From Peribacillus asahii (GTDB lineage: Bacteria; Bacillota; Bacilli; Bacillales; DSM-1321), in NCBI RefSeq assembly GCF_004006295.1, contig NZ_CP026095.1, forward strand, positions 4,522,501 to 4,532,500: a stretch of 10,000 bases of DNA. Reading direction: 5' to 3'. Shown here piece after piece: positions 5,882-10,000 of the stretch (the stretch's first letter is position 1; the number at the start of each line of letters is the position of its first letter). Below the pieces are notes generated by a model. The model ran no database searches. It had not been told where the DNA came from and was given only the letters and a program-made list of their open reading frames with translations. The position numbers and the translations under genes were made by a program.

Positions 5882-7264
5882 TTAAGAGCCAATATTATAT
5901 TTCTTAATTTTGTTATATAAAGTAGCCAACGAAATGCCTAATGATTTGGCAGCCTTTTTCTTGTCTTCAATACCTGTGCCAAAATAGTTGATTGTCTCTT
6001 GAATCAGTCTCCGTTCGGTATCTTCCATTACTCCCTGTAACGAGCGATTCGGTTGTTGTTGAAATAACTCCGCTCCTTGTTTTATCATCGACTCTGGTAG
6101 ATCGTGAAGTGTAATTTCTGTTCCTTCGGCTATACAAGTCGCATAGTCAATCACGTTTTTCAACTCCCGGACATTCCCAGGCCATTCATAACAATATAGA
6201 AATTTCAAAGTCTGCTCTTCGATGGTATACGTAGAATAAGCTGATTGAAGAAATGAATCAATTAGCCTCGGTATATCCTCTCTTCGTTCTCGAAGCGACG
6301 GTACCTGTAAGCGGATTACATTCAATCTATAGAATAAATCTTCACGAAAGCGATTCTTATGTACGAGATGTTGTAAATCACGATGTGTGGCGGCAATCAC
6401 CCTTACATCAATGTCGCGATCTATCGTTTCTCCAACTCTTCGAATCTTTCTTTCTTGCAACACCCTTAATAGTTTAGCTTGAAGATCATAGGACATATCA
6501 CCAATTTCATCTAAAAAAAGCGTTCCGTAATTGGCCATTTCAAATAATCCAGCTTTCCCGCCCTTCTTAGCACCCGTAAACGCTCCTTCCCCATATCCAA
6601 ACAATTCACTTTCTAAAAGTTCAGCAGGGATAGCTGCACAGTTTACAGGTATAAAAGGCCGGCCATTTCTGCTGCTTGCATTATGAATAGCTTGCGAGAA
6701 TAGCTCCTTTCCTGTCCCGCTTTCCCCAGTAATTAAAATTGGCAAATTAGAATCCGCCACTTTTCTCGCAACGGTTACAACGCCTTTTAAGCCTGCTTCC
6801 TTCCCAATAATTTGATCAAATGTATATTTCGCTTCATACATTGAATCCATTTTTCTCTCTAATTGTTTTAACTTCTCATTTTGTTTCTTGAGTTCTTGAG
6901 AAAGTCTGTGAACTTCAGTTAGACTTTTACAAACCGAGACAGCTCCAATAACTTGGTTGTTCACAATGATTGGAGCCATATCAACTAAATACTCTCTATC
7001 CTTCGTTTTCCGATATACGCCTACTCTACATTTTCTATCCTCCAGCGTATCGGGCAGCTGTGCACCAGGACGATATTCCCGAAGCGGCTTTCCAAGGATG
7101 TCAGAGGTTACCCCTGTAATCCTTGTATATTCGGGGTTAATCAGCCTAACAATACCTTCTTGGTCAATGACCAAAATACCATCATTGATAGAATCTATAA
7201 CAGCTTTCCACCACTCTACCTGTTCTTTAAAGGAGACATCTATTTGATGATTTAGTATAGACAT
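5882..7264 (-). CDS. Sigma-54-dependent transcriptional activator, PAS-AAA+-Fis (460 aa)
   Basis: An enhancer-binding protein of the RocR/BkdR/AcoR type. Domains: a PAS sensor at about 15-115; a charged coiled-coil linker at about 116-145; an AAA+ core with Walker A GESGTGKE (180-187), the sigma-54-contacting GAFTGA loop (227-232), Walker B GTLFLDEIGD (247-256), arginine-finger region FREDLFYRLNV (306-316) and WPGNVRELKN (361-370); and a Fis-type helix-turn-helix at about 434-455 (KKAAKSLGISLATLYNKIKKY). All catalytic motifs look intact. There is no receiver domain, so control is probably by a ligand or partner sensed by PAS. It should hydrolyse ATP to open the SigL promoter of the operon downstream. 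Its last codon lies next to three inverted repeats that are its likely sites. Start: ATG at 7264 is the only one possible, since an in-frame TAA lies two codons before; the GAGG upstream is rather far (13 nt), suggesting weak translation. Confidence 0.95.
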   Translation of the reverse strand: MSILNHQIDVSFKEQVEWWKAVIDSINDGILVIDQEGIVRLINPEYTRITGVTSDILGKPLREYRPGAQLPDTLEDRKCRVGVYRKTKDREYLVDMAPIIVNNQVIGAVSVCKSLTEVHRLSQELKKQNEKLKQLERKMDSMYEAKYTFDQIIGKEAGLKGVVTVARKVADSNLPILITGESGTGKELFSQAIHNASSRNGRPFIPVNCAAIPAELLESELFGYGEGAFTGAKKGGKAGLFEMANYGTLFLDEIGDMSYDLQAKLLRVLQERKIRRVGETIDRDIDVRVIAATHRDLQHLVHKNRFREDLFYRLNVIRLQVPSLRERREDIPRLIDSFLQSAYSTYTIEEQTLKFLYCYEWPGNVRELKNVIDYATCIAEGTEITLHDLPESMIKQGAELFQQQPNRSLQGVMEDTERRLIQETINYFGTGIEDKKKAAKSLGISLATLYNKIKKYNIGS

Positions 7265-7505
7265 AATTTAGCACAATCCTCTCCGCCCTCTTGAATAAGT
7301 AAATTTTATACATAATAACCTTTTTAAAGAAGATTTATATTCCCAATATATCATTTTGGCAAGGTCGATGCTTTGAAAGTTTACAAAAGACAGGCAATCC
7401 AACAAAGTGAAGGAAACTAGGTTACTTTTCACTTAAATGTTTATATTCATTTACATTTCCTAAATAGTTTTCAAAAAAAAAAATACAGTAGGAATATAAA
7501 TCCAA
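7265..7505. other. Divergent intergenic region between activator and yabR-like gene
   Basis: No gene seen on either strand. It must hold the activator promoter. A TATAAA at about 7304-7309 (minus strand) has no good -35. An inverted repeat AAGTGAA (7405-7411) / TTCACTT (7428-7434) with a 16-nt loop could be an operator but lacks a T-run. A TGGCAA-N5-ATGCT at 7357-7372 on the plus strand resembles a -24/-12 site but has no other support. Confidence 0.4.
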
Positions 7506-7533
7506 TTGATATTCTTTTTTAATTTGTTAAAAT
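7506..7533 (+). promoter_or_regulatory. Probable SigA promoter of the yabR-like gene
   Basis: TTGATA, 16-nt spacer, TAAAAT. The predicted RNA would start near 7540 with a leader of about 30 nt before the GAGGAGGA ribosome site (7553-7560) and the ATG at 7571. Confidence 0.5.
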
Positions 7534-7570
7534 TATATGTAGGAATATTATTGAGGAGGAACATTTTTTT

Positions 7571-8020
7571 ATGTCCATTGAAGTAGGAAGTAAGGTACAA
7601 GGGAAAGTAACAGGCATTACTAATTTTGGAGCATTCGTAGAATTATCGGGAGGAACAACAGGTCTTGTACATATCAGTGAGGTAGCAGATAGCTATGTAA
7701 AAGACGTGAATGACCATCTTAAAGTAGGCGATCAAGTCGAAGTGAAAGTGCTTAGTGAGAAGGACGGAAAACTTTCCTTATCTATCAAAAAAGCTATAGA
7801 TAAACCAGAAGGACAAACCTCCACTTATTCCCAACGCCCACCGCGTCAGGGAAGACCTAACAGCTATTCTAAAGACTCTCGTCCAAAAAGTAATTTTAAA
7901 CCAAAAGAAAATTTTGAGGACAAAATTACTCGTTTCTTAAAGAATAGTGAAGAGAATTTATCATCTCTTAAACGTAACACTGAATCAAAAAGAGGCGGTA
8001 GAGGCGGTAGACGCGGATAA
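7571..8020 (+). CDS. yabR: YabR-like S1-domain RNA-binding protein (149 aa)
   Basis: Residues 3-75 form an S1 (OB-fold) domain: VGSKVQGKVTGITNFGAFVEL, GLVHISEVADSYVKDVNDHL and VGDQVEVKVL. Residues about 76-120 are a basic, flexible Gln/Pro/Arg-rich linker. The end is a conserved LKRNTESKRGGRGGRRG tail (133-149) with RGG repeats, typical of RNA binding. The N-terminus and tail closely resemble Bacillus subtilis YabR (about 128 aa); this copy has a longer linker. YabR normally lies beside divIC, but here the neighbours are unrelated, so this may be a paralogue or a moved gene. It is probably a cytoplasmic, ribosome- or RNA-associated protein of unknown precise role. Start is certain: GAGGAGGA 10 nt before the ATG. 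It is a single-gene unit with its own promoter and two downstream hairpins. Confidence 0.92.
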   Translation: MSIEVGSKVQGKVTGITNFGAFVELSGGTTGLVHISEVADSYVKDVNDHLKVGDQVEVKVLSEKDGKLSLSIKKAIDKPEGQTSTYSQRPPRQGRPNSYSKDSRPKSNFKPKENFEDKITRFLKNSEENLSSLKRNTESKRGGRGGRRG

Positions 8021-8053
8021 ACCTGCTGCTTTTTAAATATTTCATCATATTAT

Positions 8054-8083
8054 GAAGGCAAGCCTAATCAGCTTGCCTTCTTT
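8054..8083 (+). terminator. Rho-independent terminator of the yabR-like gene
   Basis: A perfect 10-bp stem GAAGGCAAGC / GCTTGCCTTC with a 7-nt loop, then TTTC, 33 nt after the stop codon. The T-run is short but the stem is strong. Confidence 0.82.
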
Positions 8084-8103
8084 CAATTGGCCGGCCAAAC
8101 AAT

Positions 8104-8155
8104 AAAAGAAGAAAACAGCTTTTCCTTGTTAGAGGAATTGTTGTTTTCTTCTTTT
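8104..8155. terminator. Second, bidirectional terminator hairpin
   Basis: A perfect 14-bp stem (AAAAGAAGAAAACA / TGTTTTCTTCTTTT) whose loop has its own inner stem (TCCT/AGGA). A-rich 5' and T-rich 3' arms let it work in both directions. It serves as a back-up for the yabR-like gene and as the only visible terminator for the small minus-strand gene at 8247-8432. Confidence 0.68.
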
Positions 8156-8246
8156 TATTTACTTCAATATAGCATTGTTAAAATAGCATTCGGCCTTTTT
8201 AAGCGCGCCCCTAGCTCTTTCTAGTTCGGACCTATTTCGCCAATCT

Positions 8247-8432
8247 TTATTTAACCTCTTCACTAAAAAACTGATATTTTTCCTTGATATTTTTATAAGT
8301 GCCGACATCTTGGACCAACTCGCTAACAAGATCGTAGCCGCAATATGTGTGCCTTAACGTATTAAACTCGTCTAGCACAACATGATCTTGATCCTCTAAT
8401 AAACTGTAACAATCTCCACAACGAATGGCCAT
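8247..8432 (-). CDS. Unrecognised small Cys/His protein (61 aa)
   Basis: I do not recognise this protein. It opens MAIRCGDCYSLLEDQDHVVLD, and Cys5, Cys8, His28 and Cys31 (CxxC followed later by HTYC) have the spacing of a small zinc-binding knuckle; His17 is a further possible ligand. The second half is acidic and helical-looking (VSELVQDVGTYKNIKEKYQFFSEEV), with no membrane segment or signal peptide. Reality as a gene is supported by a strong GGAGGTG 6-7 nt before the ATG at 8432. A TTG at 8447 overlaps that site and is not a credible start. It is probably a cytoplasmic metal-binding adaptor or regulator; function unknown. It stands alone between two terminators. Confidence 0.68.
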   Translation of the reverse strand: MAIRCGDCYSLLEDQDHVVLDEFNTLRHTYCGYDLVSELVQDVGTYKNIKEKYQFFSEEVK

Positions 8433-8503
8433 AGCCAACACCTCCAAAGAAATATATTAACTATATTCGTCGAAACGTGACATATTTCCTTCTTTTAAAC
8501 AGA

Positions 8504-8524
8504 AAAATCCCATTTTGGAATTTT
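8504..8524. other. Short hairpin between the small gene and the response regulator
   Basis: AAAATCCC (8504-8511) and GGAATTTT (8517-8524) can pair over 8 bp with one G-T wobble and a 5-nt loop. T-rich sequence lies on both sides. It could be a secondary terminator behind the response regulator or part of the promoter region of the small gene. Confidence 0.3.
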
Positions 8525-8610
8525 ATTTATTAATATTCCTGCGTGTCCATTCTCATAATCTCAGCTCTCGATACGCCCCCGAATAACACACGTTAACCAC
8601 ATATGAGTAT

Positions 8611-8638
8611 AAAAAAAACACCCATTTAAACTGGATGT
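8611..8638 (-). terminator. Terminator of the CheY-like gene
   Basis: On the minus strand ACATCCA pairs with TGGGTGT (one wobble) across a 7-nt loop, followed directly by a run of at least seven Ts. It begins 3 nt beyond the TAG stop codon, so the message ends almost immediately after the gene. Confidence 0.85.
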
Positions 8639-8641
8639 AAA

Positions 8642-8998
8642 CTAATACAAATTAATAAGAGTGTTATTTAGGTTACCAAAATTAGGTTTAACAATGTAGT
8701 CCTTGGCGCCAGCCTTTAACGCTTCGATTACTAATGGCTGTGAACCAAGTGCCGAACACATTACAACCTTTGCACGTTGATCAAAGCAAATGATCTCTTT
8801 TAAAGCTTCGAGGCCATTAACTTTTGGCATCGTTACATCCATCAACACAATATCCGGAGAAAGCATCTTATATTTTTCTATCGCTTCTAGACCATCTTCG
8901 GCTTCCGAAATAACGGTAAAATAATTTGGATTTAACTCTCCTTTTAATAACGTTCTCATAAAAAGAGAATCATCCACAAGCAAAACAGACTTCTTCAA
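8642..8998 (-). CDS. Stand-alone CheY-like response regulator (118 aa)
   Basis: A complete receiver domain with no output domain. Active-site residues are all present: Asp9-Asp10 (LLVDDS), phospho-acceptor Asp54 (VLMDVTMP), Ser82 (VVMCSALG) and Lys104 (YIVKP). The MCSAxG block and GAKDxIVKP closely follow CheY of Bacillus subtilis, so a role in chemotaxis or motility is plausible. It has Asn-Phe after KP where CheY has KPF, and an unusual NLNNTLINLY end. No kinase or other chemotaxis gene is nearby, so its partner is encoded elsewhere. Start: TTG at 8998, with AAAGG 11 nt upstream; the next Met is residue 14, inside the domain. The leader carries a cyclic di-GMP-I riboswitch, so expression should respond to c-di-GMP. 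Confidence 0.88.
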   Translation of the reverse strand: MKKSVLLVDDSLFMRTLLKGELNPNYFTVISEAEDGLEAIEKYKMLSPDIVLMDVTMPKVNGLEALKEIICFDQRAKVVMCSALGSQPLVIEALKAGAKDYIVKPNFGNLNNTLINLY

Positions 8999-9008
8999 TA
9001 ATAGAAAT

Positions 9009-9076
9009 ACCTTTCTTTAAAGACTAAGGCAAATCAGGAAAATGCCACTTATTTATATAATTATACAGGAATAATT
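9009..9076 (-). promoter_or_regulatory. Possible expression platform between riboswitch and response regulator
   Basis: The segment has no T-run terminator. Three competing pairings are visible on the minus strand: a CAGGAATTATTCCTG hairpin (9080-9066) that takes bases from the aptamer end; ATTTGCC (9034-9028), complementary to GGCAAAT at the 5' side of the aptamer; and GCCTT (9030-9026), which can pair with the Shine-Dalgarno AAGGT (9013-9009). This suggests control of translation start. Inference only. Confidence 0.35.
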
Positions 9077-9159
9077 CCTGGCAACTCGGCCACCATGGCA
9101 AAAATGCTTTAGGTCCGTAGCTTTGCGTCTCTTACTTTCGTAAAATTTGCCCCAATAGG
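9077..9159 (-). promoter_or_regulatory. Cyclic di-GMP-I (GEMM) riboswitch aptamer
   Basis: Read on the minus strand the conserved blocks occur in order: GGGGCAAA; a UUAC-GAAA-GUAA stem with the GAAA tetraloop (9143-9132); GACGCAAAGC (9129-9120); ACGGACCTAAAGC; the matching tetraloop-receptor strand CATGG; and TGGCCGAGTTGCC closing the fold. CGG/CCG and ACC/GGT pair to form the second arm. This is the architecture of the GEMM-I class, which binds the second messenger c-di-GMP. It lies about 80 nt before the start of the CheY-like gene on the same strand. Whether ligand turns the gene on or off is not evident. Confidence 0.92.
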
Positions 9160-9212
9160 CATAATAACACATTTAATATGAAGGATTAAATATAAGGTAA
9201 TAATTATAAACA

Positions 9213-9241
9213 CCTATAAATCACTAATAAATTTGTGGATA
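9213..9241 (-). promoter_or_regulatory. Candidate promoter for the riboswitch-regulator transcript
   Basis: TATAAT at 9218-9213 with TATCCA 17 nt upstream (3 of 6 to the -35 consensus). The start would be near 9206, about 45 nt before the aptamer. It overlaps the end of the Spo0E-like gene by a single base, 9241 being within 3 nt of the stop. Read-through from that gene is an alternative because no terminator separates them. Confidence 0.3.
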
Positions 9242-9243
9242 GG

Positions 9244-9414
9244 TTATTTTGCTTTAATTTTTTGATACTCGTTTAATAAAATATCTAACTCTTGACTGGA
9301 TTTAATCGTGTCGGGATGGCCAAGTCCTTTTAATTTTCCTACAACAATCATACGAGTTCTTACAGCATCAATTCTATATTCCAACTCTTTAAGTGATAAA
9401 ACTTCCATTTTCAC
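9244..9414 (-). CDS. Spo0E-family aspartyl-phosphate phosphatase (56 aa)
   Basis: A small helical-hairpin protein with the family pattern: LKELEYRIDAVRTRMI in helix 1, a glycine-rich turn (GKLKGLGHPDTI) and SSQELDILLNEYQKIK in helix 2. The SQELD signature (residues 40-44 from the GTG start) is diagnostic. Members remove phosphate from Spo0A or similar response regulators and so hold back sporulation; the exact target is not known from sequence. Length fits the short forms such as YisI and YnzD. Start: GTG at 9414 has AGGGAG exactly 7 nt upstream. The ATG two codons later (9408, giving 54 aa) is 13 nt from it and less likely. Two Spo0A-box-like heptamers lie upstream. The riboswitch and CheY-like gene follow on the same strand without a terminator, raising the possibility of a shared message. 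Confidence 0.85.
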   Translation of the reverse strand: MKMEVLSLKELEYRIDAVRTRMIVVGKLKGLGHPDTIKSSQELDILLNEYQKIKAK

Positions 9415-9470
9415 AACTTAACTCCCTATTCATTTTTAACAAAAAATAGAAAACATAGGCAACAGCCATC

Positions 9471-9499
9471 ATTATAAACCATGATTCATAAAATAATAA
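9471..9499 (-). promoter_or_regulatory. Candidate promoter of the Spo0E-like gene
   Basis: A perfect TATAAT at 9476-9471 with a poor -35 (TTATTA, 9499-9494) at 17 nt. A weak -35 next to activator-type boxes would fit a positively regulated promoter. It lies about 57 nt before the GTG start. Confidence 0.35.
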
Positions 9500-9503
9500 G
9501 GGG

Positions 9504-9530
9504 TTCGACAGTTAATCCGTTGATACGACA
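9504..9530 (-). promoter_or_regulatory. Two Spo0A-box-like heptamers, 20 bp apart
   Basis: On the minus strand TGTCGAA (9510-9504) is an exact match to the Spo0A box, and TGTCGTA (9530-9524) differs at one base. They share orientation and are spaced about two helical turns, just upstream of the presumed -35 of the Spo0E-like gene. A single exact heptamer is expected about once per 10 kb by chance, so the placement is the main support. Confidence 0.45.
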
Positions 9531-9600
9531 AAATCTTTACAAACGAACATACCATTCAAAGAGAAATGAGCTTTCTCATACGGAAAATCTACAAAAGAGT

Positions 9601-9642
9601 TTGACTCACGCTATTCTATTAACTGATATTCGGAAGTATAAT
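9601..9642 (+). promoter_or_regulatory. Promoter region of the DinB-family gene
   Basis: TTGACT (9601-9606), 17-nt spacer, TGATAT (9624-9629) is a good SigA-type match. A perfect TATAAT at 9637-9642 is a second possible -10 but has only TTCTAT at -35. Either gives a short leader before the AAGGGGG ribosome site. A small inverted repeat (GAGAAA/TTTCTC, 9561-9577) lies 24 bp upstream. Confidence 0.45.
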
Positions 9643-9680
9643 TTATAAAAATGAAGAACTTTCGTTAAGGGGGATCATGA

Positions 9681-10000
9681 GTGAAAGAATGGACTATGCA
9701 ATTATTTGATTACCATGTATGGACTAACGATAGGTTAATTCAACATTTAAAAGGCCTTCCAGAGGCAGTTTTTCTTAACAAAGTGAACAGTGTTTTCCCT
9801 ACCGTTGCTGAAACCTTTGGCCATATGATAGCAGTGGATGAACTATGGTATTTGCGGATGAAAGGAAATAGCTTACAGCAAATTGTATCCAAATCATTCA
9901 GCACAATTGAGGATACTGTAAAAGCATCTACTATTTTACATAATGAGATAAAGGATTTTCTTATCAATACGGAAAATGTTGAAGATATGGTTGGTTATCA
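9681..10000 (+). CDS. DinB-family protein, N-terminal 106 codons (cut by window end)
   Basis: The frame opens MKEWTMQLFDYHVWTNDRL and continues to FGHMIAVDELWYLRMKG at residues 46-62. This is the pattern of the DinB/YfiT-like four-helix-bundle superfamily: an aromatic-rich first helix (YHVWTN) and a second helix whose His48 is the first ligand of a three-His metal site. The other two histidines would lie beyond the window. Members include metal-dependent thiol transferases and many uncharacterised stress-linked proteins, so the reaction is open. Start: GTG at 9681 with AAGGGGG about 7 nt upstream. An ATG at 9677 in another frame stops after 10 codons. No stop codon occurs before the window edge. 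Confidence 0.85.
   Translation, partial: MKEWTMQLFDYHVWTNDRLIQHLKGLPEAVFLNKVNSVFPTVAETFGHMIAVDELWYLRMKGNSLQQIVSKSFSTIEDTVKASTILHNEIKDFLINTENVEDMVGY

Noticed and set aside
7357..7372. Plus-strand TGGCAA-N5-ATGCT, a second possible sigma-54 promoter toward the yabR-like gene
   Set aside because: A 9-of-11 match is expected by chance about twice per 10 kb on two strands. It is 200 bp from the gene, no activator repeats lie nearby, and a normal SigA promoter is present closer in.
7405..7434. Inverted repeat AAGTGAA/TTCACTT as a terminator
   Set aside because: There is no T-run on either strand and no gene ends nearby; an operator role is possible but unsupported.
8087..8098. TTGGCCGGCCAA palindrome (rare-cutter site), suspected vector or cloning scar
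   Set aside because: It lies in an otherwise natural intergenic region between two terminators. The GCGCGCC nearby is not a full matching rare-cutter site, and there is no vector sequence.
8466..8472. CGTCGAA as a Spo0A box before the small Cys/His gene
   Set aside because: It is a single 6-of-7 match with no partner box, well within chance.
9066..9080. CAGGAATTATTCCTG hairpin as the riboswitch terminator
   Set aside because: It is followed by TATAATTATATAA with no T-run; it is better explained as an alternative pairing of the aptamer end.
9677..9709. ATG-initiated short frame overlapping the DinB-family start
   Set aside because: It ends after 10 codons; the GTG four bases later has better spacing to AAGGGGG and opens the DinB-like frame.

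Overview
The window reads as chromosome of a low-G+C, endospore-forming Bacillaceae species (Bacillus or a close relative). The evidence is strong purine-rich Shine-Dalgarno sequences, a Spo0E-family phosphatase gene, a YabR-type S1 protein, a CheY of the Bacillus subtilis type and a sigma-54 (SigL) system. No rRNA, tRNA, CRISPR array, phage gene or transposase gene was seen.

Layout, left to right. Positions 1-2150 carry, on the minus strand, a short YitT-type membrane protein and a tandem pair of short-chain chromate transporters. Positions 2150-2550 hold a compact MITE-like repeat (terminal inverted repeats around two diverged 41-bp copies) and unexplained coding-like scraps. Positions 2550-7264 form the centre of the window: a minus-strand operon of a CitMHS-type carboxylate transporter, an AtuA-family (DUF1446) protein and a small separate AtuA-type ferredoxin-fold protein. 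Directly upstream is the gene for a PAS/AAA+/Fis sigma-54 activator. The 331-bp gap between activator and operon contains a terminator for the activator gene, a -24/-12 promoter, and three copies of one inverted repeat (ATTTCTAA-N4-TTAGAAAT) placed as activator binding sites.

Positions 7500-8160 carry a plus-strand YabR-like RNA-binding protein gene with its own promoter and two terminators. Positions 8247-8432 encode an unrecognised small Cys/His-rich protein. Positions 8611-9160 hold a stand-alone CheY-like response regulator gene (minus strand) whose leader contains a clear cyclic di-GMP-I (GEMM) riboswitch. Next is a 56-aa Spo0E-like aspartyl-phosphate phosphatase gene, with two Spo0A-box-like heptamers 20 bp apart upstream of it. 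The window ends inside a plus-strand DinB-family gene.

How they work together (inference): the activator probably senses a small molecule through its PAS domain, binds the three repeats and switches on uptake and breakdown of an unidentified, probably di- or tricarboxylic, acid. The right end links second-messenger signalling (c-di-GMP), a phosphorylatable receiver and the sporulation phosphorelay within about 900 bp.
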